Source: Novakomyces olei (taxonomy: Eukaryota; Ascomycota; Novakomycetes; Novakomycetales; Novakomycetaceae). From it: a stretch of 64,000 nt of DNA. The DNA lies in NCBI GenBank assembly GCA_016906335.1, contig JADEYG010000012.1, positions 186,001 to 250,000 on the forward strand, given 5' to 3'. The first letter of the stretch is position 1. The number at the start of each line of letters is the position of its first letter. This document shows, in pieces, positions 22,731 through 34,968 of this stretch. The notes below the pieces were generated by a model. The model saw nothing but the letters and a program-made list of their open reading frames with translations. It was not told the origin of the DNA and made no database searches. The position numbers and the translations under genes were made by a program.

Positions 22731-23567
22731 GCGACAGCTGTAGAACGTACCGCCGCCAAGTGTATAGGTAAATTTATGGTTAGTTAGTGTATAGGTGTAG
22801 GTAACGTATGCCACGTTAATGTTTGTATGAGTGGGCTCTTTAGTATAATAAAAGTTGCATTTGCTATACGAGCATTATTACATTGAAATTATTGCTTGGC
22901 TGCGCTTAGTATTGCTTGACTGCGCTGTTGGTACGGGGATTTTATATTTTAAACATAACCACAGACGGCCCTCCTACATTATCGTTCGCTATAGGGTGAG
23001 AGAGTAGCGATGCTTTGCATTGTAATACGCTAACAACACGTTCGTCTACGATGAATACACCAGAAACCGTCCTTCGTTTTTTTTGGTGTAATTTTCGATT
23101 TATTTTTGACGGCTCTGTATTCTCCAACCGAAATTAGCCTTTGCGACAGCGATTCTCGTTTATTTGTCTTTCTCGCTTATGTGTCTTTCTCGTTTATGTG
23201 TCTGTCCCTCACTAATTTAGTGTATCACGATTAATGTACTACTTACTACAAGGGCACTGCTATGTGTGCTAACGGTCCAAAGCCCAACTGTTCCTGAATG
23301 TTTTTTAACTTGCTATCAATAGTCTATACAAACGCTCTAAACCCAGATTCCCTACCCCTCCTGTTCCTCCTGCCCCTGCCCCTCCTGCCTATCCCTTACC
23401 TTCTGATTGTATCGACTCCGGATTCACGCGTTCCTCCATTATTAAAGAGTATATTACCACGAGAACTCGGCATGTTGTTTGATTCAAACAAACCACAAGT
23501 CGAAATAAAAGATAAATAAATAAATAAATAATATTTGAAATCAACAAATAAATTGCAGCATAGCGCT
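22489..23567. other. Intergenic region, 1.1 kb
   Basis: This is upstream of casein kinase I and downstream of ARMC8. It contains a TA-rich run at about 22680-22733 and a (AAAT)n run near 23511-23530. The Leu/Pro-rich plus frame at 23298-23519 comes from a C+T-rich tract and is not supported. Confidence 0.55.
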
Positions 23568-26097
23568 CTAGGCACTATCAATCGGCTCATCGCTAATCTG
23601 AGCAAGTGCGGTCTTGACTCGCTCTCTTATATCGATAGAAGGATCAGACGCTAGCTCATTCAGTTTAGACGTAAAGCCAAACTGCCTCAGCTGTCTTGCA
23701 AATTCGCTCTGGTTACTGTTTGTATAACTATTGGGATCGTCGTTCCAAGTCAAATTGATTGCGACCCACACACAACCCAAACGGACTTCTGGATTGCTGT
23801 GCGTCAGATTCGCACATACTTTAAGCATTAAATCGCTTCGGTTTAAAAGACTGGCCCGATGCTCTTCCGTTCCGCCTGCAATATGAACAATAATATACAC
23901 GGCCGGAATAACAACTTCGGGAAACTCTGACGTCAATTTATCGTTTAATATGGTAAAGAGCTCGTCCGCACCAACCAGTCGAAGCATAGTATCGATGCTC
24001 TGTAAACAATTAGCAGTGGACATTGACGATAAGGTTTGTATTATAATGGAAAATCAAAAACCAAAAACCAAAAACCAAAAAATATTAAATAATGAATAAA
24101 CAAAATTCAAACAAACCTCTTTCCGGCCACATAAAACATTCCTCAGCACATCGAGTGCTTGTTCCTCTACTCCCAATTCCGGATCATTGCAAAGCTGCAC
24201 TAAATTTGTAACTCCTAGCTTTTGCAATACTAATTCCTTTGTGGTTTTGTCTGCCGAGAAAACGACATGTTTTAGAGCCCAAAGGGCATTTAGTCGCAAA
24301 GCCGGTTCACTTTGCTGAGCCAAATCACATAAAACATCCAAGATTCCCGGGCTCAAGATTGCTTTACGCATATTTGAAAAATCAAGAACAAAATTGCAAA
24401 GAGCTGCACACGCCACGATTTTCACATCCAAGTCGGAATCGTTGAGCAATTTAAATAGCATTTCACCCAAGTCACTTTCTGCTAACTCTGTTCGCAATAA
24501 GAAAATGCTACGAGACAGAGATCGTACACAGTGGCAAGCAGCCGCACGGATACGTGGCTGTTCACTCTGCATTGCTTGAGCAATAAAAGGAACTAGACGG
24601 GCCTCTGTAACTTTTTTTCTGCAAAAGTCTTTATCAAGTGTCACGGCAGCAATACACACAAGAGCCGCGTGAGTAAGATCATCAAACTCCTTTGGCGATA
24701 CTCCAGTTTTGCCCTTTGCAATGGCACTGCTATTTTTACTCTCATTTGCAAAAGATTTTGATTCTACAGCAAAAGAGTCGAGCAATTTTGCAATTAAACT
24801 GATCACTCCAGCATCGCCAACTGCCTGCTGCATTTCTTCGCTGTGAGCAATAAGATGAGCCAGCTGGGTTAACGCTTCAGCCAGCATTTCAATATCCAAG
24901 CTCTTATTCTCCCCCAACAGTCCTATAAGGCAAGGCAGTCCGTGCAGCCTTAAATCTTCAATAGCTGCTTCAGATAAAAGGCCATACTGAAAGATTGAAA
25001 CGAGCACGACTGCTGCCTGCAGTCGTACAGTTGGAGCGGACGAATGCAATAGTAGGAAAAGTACTGCCAAAAGGTTTACAATTTTTGCTTTTTTCTCGCC
25101 CACATTTACACGTATTTGCAGGCAACAGAGCCTCTCACAGCACCGCTGCTGCTGTTGAGTCTCAGAGCCAAATTGGCGCCTGCAAATAGCCACAAGGGCA
25201 AGTAGACTGTGTTGAACAAGTGAAACTGGCAACGAGTGTCTACGCTTCTGCCAAGGCCGGTACAGCGAATCGTCGGTGTAATGCAGGGCAATTGTCCGTA
25301 CAATGTTTTCAGGCAACGGTGTATCGTCTAGCAAATGATAATGCTCCCTGCTTTCATAACATAATTGCACCAACTGGCACGCGTAAATACCAAACTGCAG
25401 AGTGTCAACAGCATTCACCGAGTCCGGAGCTGCTGTTGCTGTGATCAGCTTGTTCAGAGTAGAGAGCATCTCGGGAGAAAGAAGGCCAGTGCGGTCTGTG
25501 GATGGGCGGTAAAGTGCCAGTAGTAACCTTAAGCACGGGCCCACCAGCCGAGAAGAAGCATCAATCTGCGTCACACAGCCGATCACGGTACGCTGGGCCC
25601 GTTCGATATCAGAGTCTCCCAGTAACTTTACGAGTTTAGTCTCGCCTGACTGTGTGAGTACGTCTGTATGAAAAAGGTGACGTTCAACGTCTATGGAACG
25701 TCCATGGTACACTATTCTTGAATAGGCTTCAACGTAAAACTATTGAATGTTATGCCCATTTGTTTTCATTACTTTTATCCACTTGATGTTTGTGTTTTCC
25801 ACATGCTTGAAAGCTCGTTTCTTTCAAATCTTTTATTTTCAGATATATTTCCTTTGCCTTACCCGTAACAAGAGCGCAGAGGCAAATCGCCGCCTGCTCT
25901 CGCACTTCAGTGCTTGCGACTGAGCCGAGAAAAGTAACCAAGTCATGACCCACGCCGCGCCGTAAAAGAGCTTCTTTTTCCGGTTCATGGCCGATGATGC
26001 TGTTCTTGAGATTCCGCAAAGTAGCAATCTGGTCTTGAGCAGAGCCGGAAAAAAAGCCTAAAGAGCCGCTAGTGACTCCTTTCTCGTCCGCCGTCAT
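23568..26097 (-). CDS. ARMC8/GID5 (VID28) armadillo-repeat protein
   Basis: Three exons (25863-26097, 24117-25726, 23568-23999) encode 758 residues, between human ARMC8 (about 670) and yeast Vid28 (about 920). The whole length is armadillo repeats. The segment NLVQLCNDPELGVEEQALDV-LRNVLCGRKE is characteristic of ARMC8, as is the ending with ELASDPSIDIRERVKTALAQ. In yeast and animals this protein is a scaffold of the GID/CTLH E3 ubiquitin ligase, which degrades gluconeogenic enzymes and other substrates. It recruits the substrate receptor. Exon phases are consistent (1, 0), and introns are 136 and 117 nt. A low-complexity Ser/Lys insert (KSFANESKNSSAIAKGK) interrupts the central repeats. A telobox-like CTAGGGTT lies about 190 bp upstream. 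Confidence 0.85.
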
Positions 26098-27163
26098 TAT
26101 CCTATGCGACTCACAATGTCGGTACTTTAAGCGATCTGCTATACGCGCCGTTGCGTGCGATGATGTAGTGTTATTTATACCACAAAGGTCATTTTTGTGC
26201 AACTTTGAAATCATCAGTAAATATAATAATGCTGCATATCAGTTTATCGGGTCCCAAAATTCTTTCGCCCTACTAAACTGCTTTAGACTAGGGTTGGAGT
26301 ACGGTTTCCAAGTATACTCGTAAAAGCTTATCATGTAGGGAGTAGCAACCTTAACACATCAAAATAAAATTTATTACACAGTTTTCATGCGGCTCATACA
26401 ATACGCCCCTACATATATCGTCCTCGCCATACAAAAGTGTATATTCCTTGTATAGCTGCTATACATTAGCTCAGAGTAGACGGGTTTCAAAAAGCGTAAT
26501 CGTCACGGGAAGAATAGGCAAATTTTCGGGCGGTGCCGTAGCGAAGAATCTCGCAAGGGTCGTTGTACCGATCCGGGCAGTAGTTCAAAGCAGGAGACTG
26601 TTCCACTAAAAGTTTTATACTTGAACGTGTCCACTGATCTGTTGAGACTTCTATAAAACGTACTGTAATAAGGCATGAGTAAATTAAACAGGTGTAAACA
26701 TTAAGCGCACAAGGGCCTGCTTGGACTCAAGTCTTCACATGTATTATATGGGCTCCTCATCTGTCTAAATTTATTTGTATCACTTGTGCATCATTCATAA
26801 TGCTTGTCAAGTATCCCTGATGATCTCATTTAACAAAAAGAATTAGGCACCGGTTTGCTCTCGTATGAGAAGAATACAAAAGTATAGTATCTCCTGATCA
26901 GATTGGTGGTGTCAAACATGGCCGGATTTTAGTGGGTTCGCTCTTTATAAAACTTTGTAAAAGTATATCGCATTATGTACGACATATTTAGTATTATCGC
27001 CGAACACATATTATAACAAAGTTTGAGTAACGCTTTCGGCGTGTACCGCGCGCTATGCGCGGTATCGAGATAAACGTTACATTAAGCATATTAATATTAG
27101 AGTTATATACGAAATTCTCCAGACTTAGACTAATTCACCTATTATTATAATTATTAATTTGCA
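26098..27163. other. Intergenic region with a possible orphan exon
   Basis: This lies between ARMC8 (-) and HEM2 (+) start codons. It contains a telobox-like motif at 26288-26295 and the open, coding-like segment at 26487-26662 on the minus strand (listed separately). The rest is AT-rich and shows nothing recognisable. Transcription of HEM2 presumably starts in the last 200-300 bp (inference). Confidence 0.5.
26487..26662 (-). CDS. Possible terminal exon of an unrecognised small gene
   Basis: On the minus strand an acceptor TTATTACAG at 26663-26671 opens onto about 57 codons ending at a TGA (26487-26489). The reading is RFIEVSTDQW..., then EQSPALNYCPDRYNDPCEIL, then RYGTARKFAYSSRDDYAF. The amino-acid mix (no low complexity, two Cys, several charged and aromatic residues) and higher GC than the surroundings look like real protein. 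No 5' exon could be joined with confidence. An ATG frame at about 26920 (MFDTTNLIRRYYTF) is one candidate. Family unknown. Confidence 0.35.
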
Positions 27164-28593
<1,430 letters not shown>

Positions 28594-28917
28594 ATTCAAG
28601 CCGACTTGCATGGGTTGCTTGATGTATAGAATGTAATATAATAAAAAAGAATTGCATTAGCTAAATGTAGATTTCAAGCTGTGAGGAAAGTAGACAAGTA
28701 GATAGTATATCTGTACGGATGCCTGCTATGCTTTTCCCGAAACAAATTTGGCTTCAATGGAGTACGAATAGATAGATCGGTTGACCGGCAGATCTTAGAG
28801 CTAATTTATTTGTTTGTCTTGGAATTGCTCTAGTCTACGTATTTCCAATTGAACCGTTCACGCATTCTTGCAAAATATAAACTGCGTTTCCAATTACAAA
28901 TTGACATTAACAACGGT
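28594..28917. other. Convergent 3' spacer
   Basis: About 320 bp lie between the HEM2 and FAL1 stop codons. It contains AATAAAA-like sequence near 28640 on the plus strand. Nothing else was seen. Confidence 0.5.
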
Positions 28918-29900
28918 CTAAACCAGCTCTGCGACATTCATGGGCATCTCATCGATCTGTGTAGCATAGTACTGTTCGATATCACGCAGAATACGGACGT
29001 CATCGTTGGTGACAAAGTTAATAGCCACTCCCTTGCGTCCAAACCGACCGCTACGGCCAATACGATGAATATAATTTTCACGGCTCGAGGGCAGATCGTA
29101 GTTTATAACCAGACTGACTTGCTGCACATCGATACCTCGAGCCCAAATATCCGTGCAAAGTAGAACTCGAGACTCGCCTTGCCGAAACTTTTGCATAATT
29201 GCGTCGCGCTCCTTTTGTGCCATGTCTCCGTGCATTGAGGTTACAGTGAAGTTGGCCTCAACCATTTTCTCTGCGAGCCAATCAACTTTCCGTTTTGTAT
29301 TGCAAAAAATTACGGCTTGAGTTATTGTTAAAGTGTCGTACAAATCGCACAGAGTATCAAATTTCCAGTCCTCCTTCTCAACTGCAATAAAGTACTGTTT
29401 AATACCCTCAAGCGTAAGCTCATCGCGCTTCACAAGTATTCGTACAGGCTCAGACATAAACTTTGTGGTAACATCCAAAACATCAGAAGGTAGAGTAGCA
29501 CTGACTACTATTACTTGGCAACCTGGCGGAAGGTAGCGGTAAACATCGTAGATTTGTTCTTTAAAGCCACGGTTCAGCAGTTCATCTGCCTCGTCCAATA
29601 CAAGCATCTTTATGTTTCGAGTACGCAGATTGCGCCTCTTGATCATATCCAAGACTCGGCCAGGTGTGCCAGAGACAACGTGCTGCCCAGCATCCAAGCG
29701 TCTTATATCCTCTCCGATATTCGTGCCACCGATACATGCATGACATTGAACTGACATGTAGTCGCCCAAGGCAAGAATTACACTCTGAATTTGGGTAGCG
29801 AGTTCGCGCGTTGGCGACAGTACGAGCGCTTGGCATTCAAGGGAGGAAGTGTCTAATGTCAGAATAAAAGTTGAATTGCGATCAAGATTTATTAAAAAAA

Positions 29901-29951
<51 letters not shown>

Positions 29952-30485
29952 AAATAGATAAAAACAAAAAACAAAAAACAAAAAATAAAGAATAAAAAAT
30001 AAAAAATAAATAAAAAATAAAAAATATAAATATAATATAATATAATAAAAACGATAGAAAAAAGAATTAGAGGCTCTAAACAGAATAATATTCTCAAGAA
30101 ATACAATCGTCAACAAGAGCTATACAAAAACTGCCAATACTTGGAAACCAATATAGATCCACTTACCAATACTTTGGAGAATACCAATGGAAAACGTAGC
30201 AGTCTTCCCTGTTCCTGATTGCGCTTGGGCAATGACGTCTGCGATTAGCCAAACCAACCAAGAAAAAGATACGTACCTCTGCCCTTGATTATCTGCTGAA
30301 TAGCGCGGCTCTGAACTGCGCTCGGTGTTTCGTATCCATAACTATAAATTCCGCGCAAAAGATCTTCGCGCAAATTCATCGCCTCAACTGCTAATTAGCG
30401 AGTAAAAAAGGAACAAAAGCATACAAGTTGGCGCGACAGAAACATCGCGAGATGTCTCAAACTCGATATCTTTATCGATATCCAT
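28918..30485 (-). CDS. FAL1: DEAD-box RNA helicase FAL1 / eIF4A-III
   Basis: Four exons (30425-30485, 30277-30387, 30167-30238, 28918-29852) encode 392 residues. All helicase motifs are intact: the Q motif region [54 protein letters not shown], the RGIDV stretch and [11 protein letters not shown]. The short acidic N-terminus ([12 protein letters not shown]) and the DELLNRGFK form point to the FAL1/eIF4A-III branch rather than eIF4A itself. In yeast Fal1 acts in 18S rRNA processing. In animals eIF4A-III is the exon-junction-complex core. Which applies here is not visible. The third intron (314 nt) holds a long TAAA microsatellite. Phases are consistent (1, 1, 1). Confidence 0.93.
29899..29951. 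repeat. (TAAA)n microsatellite in an FAL1 intron
   Basis: About 13 uninterrupted TAAA units are followed by looser A/T-rich sequence to about 30060. All lie within intron 3 of FAL1, a few dozen bases from its 3' splice site. Confidence 0.95.
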
Positions 30486-30883
30486 CGTAGTGTTGTTTTG
30501 CAGATTTATTCAGTATATTGGCAATATTTATTATATATACGTCGTACTCTAACGATTATTTTATTTAATGCATTTTTTGTTCATTATTTATTTATTAATT
30601 TATGTTATTTATGTTATTTATATATTTATTGTTAATTATTTGTGTATTGTTTATTCATTATTTATATATTGTTCATTATTTATTTATTGTTATTTATATA
30701 TTGAGAGATAGAATACGTGAGGCCACATCATACCCATAAGAAACGAATAATAATGTGGGCCATATAATAAATATACTCGTGACCGATTGAGCGGCCGGTG
30801 CCCAACCACTCTTATTAATTGCCGCTTTAAATCGCCCAAAACGCCTTACAGAATCCTCATGTTTGTTTAACCTTTCAAACACA
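30486..30883. other. Divergent promoter region
   Basis: A 398-bp spacer separates FAL1 (-) and the coiled-coil gene (+). It is composed largely of loose TTTATTTA/TTATTTAT units from about 30560 to 30700. No gene seen. Confidence 0.6.
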
Positions 30884-31813
30884 ATGGCAGACGAGTTACT
30901 GCGCCCGCAGCCGACGACACCGAAAAGTGGCCCCGCTGAACCTGACACGGCACATTCAGCAGCACAAGATCCCAATGAAAAGCGAACGCGTATCGCTCTT
31001 GTTGAGCACGAGTACAACGCGTCTAACGCGTTACTCACTCGACTAGCGCGTCAAGAAAGACGCGTACTTGAATTGCGAGACGAACTGGCAAAAGCAGAGG
31101 CGGAGATGGAACGTCTAAAGAAGGACTTATTACGAAGCGAAGCAATGAGGCAGCGTCCGTCTATCGACGATCTGTTTACACCTGCCAGCCGCAGTCGGAG
31201 CAACAGCAACAAAAGTACGGGGCAGTTACGCTCGCCTGATCCGAACACAGAGACGGGATTTGCTGCTGCGGCAGTTACTGCCTCTGCCAGTCCGAGGTTC
31301 AGTCTCCGGCAGCTTTCTCCGAAACGAAGTTTACGGCAATTATCGCCCCAGCGAGGACTCGGAATCCAGCTATCGAGCTTGATGAAGAGTGACAGACAGA
31401 CAGAGGGCGTTGATGATGGGGGGAATGAATATAAAGGAATCGAAAATAAAGGAAATGAATTTAAAGGAAATGAAAAAAAGGGAAATGAAGAAAAGTTTGG
31501 AAACGGGTTGGACAGAAGAGCGGTCAAAGATAAGGGGCCCATAACGGACAAGCCGCTGCCACGCATACTATTACCTCACAACAAAAACGAGCCAGTGCAG
31601 GAGTATTTGTCTCGGGAAGATTACCAGTACCTCGACACTCTCTCGGAAGAGCGACGGGACGATCTGCTACAGAGACTGCAGTCCATTGATTATTCTACTC
31701 TGTGGACAAACTATAAACGCCGAGCTGGCGAGCTTATTACCTCGGCAGAGAAGAAGATTGACAGTTTTATAGAGCACGCTGCCATTGATATGGGGCTGGC
31801 ACCGGAAAAGTAG
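30884..31813 (+). CDS. Coiled-coil, low-complexity protein of unknown function
   Basis: This single exon encodes 309 residues. Residues about 40-85 form a strong coiled coil (LLTRLARQERRVLELRDELA, AKAEAEMERLKKDLL) that resembles the N-terminal region of fungal DUF4048/TDA11-type proteins; that link is tentative. Next come a Ser/Arg-rich segment with a short internal duplication (FSLRQLSPKRSLRQLSPQR) and a repeat of NKGNE/KGNE units at about 185-205. A compact C-terminal region follows, with YLSREDYQYLDTLSEERRDD and an amphipathic YKRRAGELITSAEKKIDSFI helix. No catalytic motif was seen. The ATG chosen (30884) is the first in frame and lies in good context (ACAATGG). Confidence 0.7.
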   Translation: MADELLRPQPTTPKSGPAEPDTAHSAAQDPNEKRTRIALVEHEYNASNALLTRLARQERRVLELRDELAKAEAEMERLKKDLLRSEAMRQRPSIDDLFTPASRSRSNSNKSTGQLRSPDPNTETGFAAAAVTASASPRFSLRQLSPKRSLRQLSPQRGLGIQLSSLMKSDRQTEGVDDGGNEYKGIENKGNEFKGNEKKGNEEKFGNGLDRRAVKDKGPITDKPLPRILLPHNKNEPVQEYLSREDYQYLDTLSEERRDDLLQRLQSIDYSTLWTNYKRRAGELITSAEKKIDSFIEHAAIDMGLAPEK

Positions 31814-32169
31814 CTGGATCGTGTTGCGCAAGGTGGAGTGGATATATACTTGCCGGGTGATTGCGTTTCTGGTTTCTTATGCGGACGATGCTGGCTTTTA
31901 TTCAATAGACAAACATACCGCTTGTTTCTTTTCATTTTTGGTTCATTGTTGTTCCATTGTTGTCCATTTTTTCTTCTTTTTCTTCCTTTTTTTCCATTTT
32001 TCCCTTTGTTTTGTCTTTTTTTCCTCTTACGTTATATGTTTTCAGTGATGATCATTATTCTAGATTGTACATACCTGGTTTCTGCATGCCAAATTTTCGT
32101 ATATAGTAATAAAATAAAACGCGAGATTAAATATATACATATATATACATGCACGGCTGTTTGTGTTTA
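31814..32169. other. Convergent 3' spacer with T-rich tract
   Basis: About 356 bp separate the coiled-coil gene and the gamma-tubulin complex gene. A T-rich tract at about 31925-32045 and ATATATACAT repeats near 32130-32150 are the only features. Confidence 0.6.
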
Positions 32170-34653
32170 TTAATTGTGTTCCGTAAACACCTGCACTTGT
32201 CTCAGTAACAGATCCAGACTAGTGATAAACTCGCGGGCCGTTATTTGTTTCAAGATGCTGACAATTTCACCCACACTGTGCTCGGCCAGTCTCTTCGCCT
32301 CTAACGGAAGAGGCTTCCTGGACGAAACTTGCAGGGCAGTCTTTGCTAGTGCTCGTAGATGCGGGTACAAGGCAGGCTCTTCGTCACCGACCAGCATAGG
32401 GTCTAAAAACTCTTGCGCTAGTATTTGCATTTGCCTTTCTAATTGCTCACCCATCTCGGGAGCCGTCATAGTCTGTGCGCGTTGTAGCACACGGTAAACT
32501 GCCTGAACGTGTACTGCCGACACAACGTCTAAAAGCGTAGCGGAAAAGGACTTTAAGAAATTATAGAGCCACAGGGTAAAATGCCTCTCTGCTTTTGCTC
32601 CTCTCCCCTTTGATCGCACGATGCACCGCTCCAATTGGTGCAGTGGAACCGTCAGTGTGAGAATGATAAACAGCGACTGAGAGTATACGGTAAAAAGCAC
32701 GGGTACCGTGGCAAACGCTGGGAATTCACGAGCCAGTGTGTCAAAGGCAATAATGGGAAATACAGAATGCGTCCAAGTCACTGAGCACTGCCATTCTGGC
32801 CATTCCATTCGTAAGCGAGTGGCAATATTTGCGGCTCTTTGCTCACAGTCAGACGCCTTTCCCACCATCAATTCGTGCAAGAAATACTCTGCCAGGCCAG
32901 GTGTCCATGTGTGGAGGGAAAAGTACAGCTGCAGCATGTCTTGAATCCTTTTAATGAGCCCCTTGGTCCCCAGCAAATCGGCACTGGACGAGTACCGTCT
33001 CATTCGGCCCGCAGTCTGGACCGCCCAGTCTTGAAATAATTGCAACGTGTTTGCTGGATCAGCTTCCCCTGCATTGAAGCACAGGTCTCCGTGCTGCGCA
33101 ACGGAGGAAGCAGCCTGCGGTTTTGGCATTTCAAAGGCGGCAGTTTGCAGTTCGTTTATGGCGGAAATAAAAGGTACTCGTAAATCCTCTGCTGAAAAGT
33201 CGAGAAACAGAAACGATGAGGACGAAGCACAGTCATGCGTTATGATACGATTGATCTGATCAACTTGGGCAGAGAGCACTGCACGGATCAAAGGCATTGA
33301 CCATTGCTGGAACTTTGTGTCTGAAACCTCAAAGATGGCTAAACATGCAAAGATTAGATTCACGGGCTGACGCCGGGATCTTGGAGCAATATTGAACTGC
33401 GACATTAGCCAGTAAAGAAACTCAAATGGACGCGCTATTGGCAGTATAACACTGTACATTTTTATCATGCTCGAGTGCTCTTTCTGCTGGCAATCAAGCA
33501 AGTTGTCGATTCGTTGTTCTAATTGCACAATAAACCGCTGCAACTCTGCAACAAAAGCCGACACCACTGGACTTGCATCGCAATATCCGAACTGCATACT
33601 GCAGCAAAACTCGCGTAAAAAACAGATTGAACTGGCCACGCCAAACACGCAGTCAGTCGCAGAACGTATAGCGCGCGGTGAGCACATTAAATCGGCACTT
33701 GGAGCGGGGAACCAGGTAGTGCGATCCAAACAGCTACGGCCTGTACCCAATTTAAACAAGCACTCATACACAAAACTGCGTTCTGTGAAGACGGCTTTGC
33801 GCTTGTTAAAGTATTGAGCCTTCCGAATCGTACGGTACAGGTTCTGTGCTGGCAGTGTAGATTCGTGTAGGGCAAAAGGCAGTACAGATGTGACTCTTTG
33901 GCTTGCATTTTCATATTTCGCAGTAGTACTAGTAAGACTCGTCGTTTCAAAGCCCTCCTTGTTCCCTTTCCCTTTGCCCTGTCCCAATTTACTCTGCAAC
34001 AGACGGCTCTTCAGTTCGTTGTCGGCCATTTCCGGATTCTCTTTTTCATCTTTAGCCATTCTGGACTCCACAGTCGACACGGACGAGGGTCCGTACCCGA
34101 TTCCCTCCTGTAGGAGCGAATCATCACTCGTATCACTAGCAGAATACTCGTCTAGATTAACATTATCGAATTCAAGTGCAATTTGAGCCAATTCTTGCCG
34201 TACGCTTTGCTGGAAATCTGCCTGCTCTTCTCCAGTTTTGTCCACGTTTCCGTCACCGTCGTCTATTTCCTCGTCTGCCTCCTGTTGCAGCTCATCACTA
34301 GCGCGTAGTTTCACAAGGATGCTTAAAGCGTTAAGCAAGTAGAGTGCTTGGCTATTGTCGCCCCGACGTAAAAACAGCTCTTTTAAACGCGTATACGCTC
34401 GCTCAAGCTTTATGGCAGACCCATTGAAGCCTAAAACTTCCCATTTCTCTATTACCCTTACAATTTAAGCATAATTGTGGAAAGCATTACTGCATTCTTA
34501 CCCTTGCACACGCAATTCAACGCTATTAGGCAGCTCTAAGAGCTGTGAAGGCCGACAGAGTTCTTCAAGTAAAGTTTCTCGTTTGTGCGGTGCCGCGTTT
34601 AACGCGTCTGCCAACTCTTGGAATTGAAGATCGACGAACCATGGCGGAACCAT
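32170..34653 (-). CDS. Gamma-tubulin complex component (GCP4/5/6-like)
   Basis: Two exons (34502-34653, 32170-34456; intron 45 nt) encode 812 residues. The protein is divergent but follows the Spc97/Spc98 fold. There is an N-terminal GRIP1-like region (TERSFVYECLFKLG near residue 265), and a C-terminal GRIP2-like region in which VLFTVYSQSLFIILTLTVPL is followed by the helix pattern LWLYNFLKSFSATLLDVVSAVH, as in the family's hallmark helix before the gamma-tubulin-binding surface. An acidic linker of about 100 residues (EADEEIDDGDGNVDKTGEE...) precedes it. Such proteins cap and nucleate microtubules at the spindle pole. The degree of divergence suggests a GCP5/GCP6-type (Mod21-like) subunit rather than GCP2/3, but the exact orthology is uncertain. 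Confidence 0.65.
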
Positions 34654-34968
34654 TTGCCATTGTGTATGCTCTCACTGTTCGCGCATCTGTGCCTGTGCAC
34701 ACATAAATAATAAGGTCGATAAATAATAAATAATAAATAATAAATAATAAATAATAAATAATAAATAATAAGTATAAAATGCAACTAATGTTGCAGAAAC
34801 TGCTAATATAAATATGGTGAACATACTATACTCAATTTACTCGTAATCCAATCATTTCTATACACTATTAAGCACAGGACATGTCAATTAATAGAATAAA
34901 ATACAATTATAAAATATGTACTATAATGCAGTAGCGACCTGAGTCAGGGTTAGGGTCACGTCCGGTTT
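34654..34968. repeat. Intergenic spacer with AAATAAT 7-mer array
   Basis: This is upstream of the gamma-tubulin complex gene and downstream of CDC23. An array of about seven AAATAAT units runs from 34720 to 34771. A telobox-like CAGGGTTAGGGTC lies at about 34945-34957, close to the CDC23 stop codon. Confidence 0.9.

Noticed and set aside
24394-25444. Plus-strand frames within 24239-25444
   Set aside because: They are antisense to the ARMC8 armadillo repeats, with no independent support.
32170-34338. Treating the 722-codon frame as a complete gene starting at its first Met
   Set aside because: An upstream exon (34502-34653) with a 45-nt intron extends the protein with in-phase, coding-like sequence.
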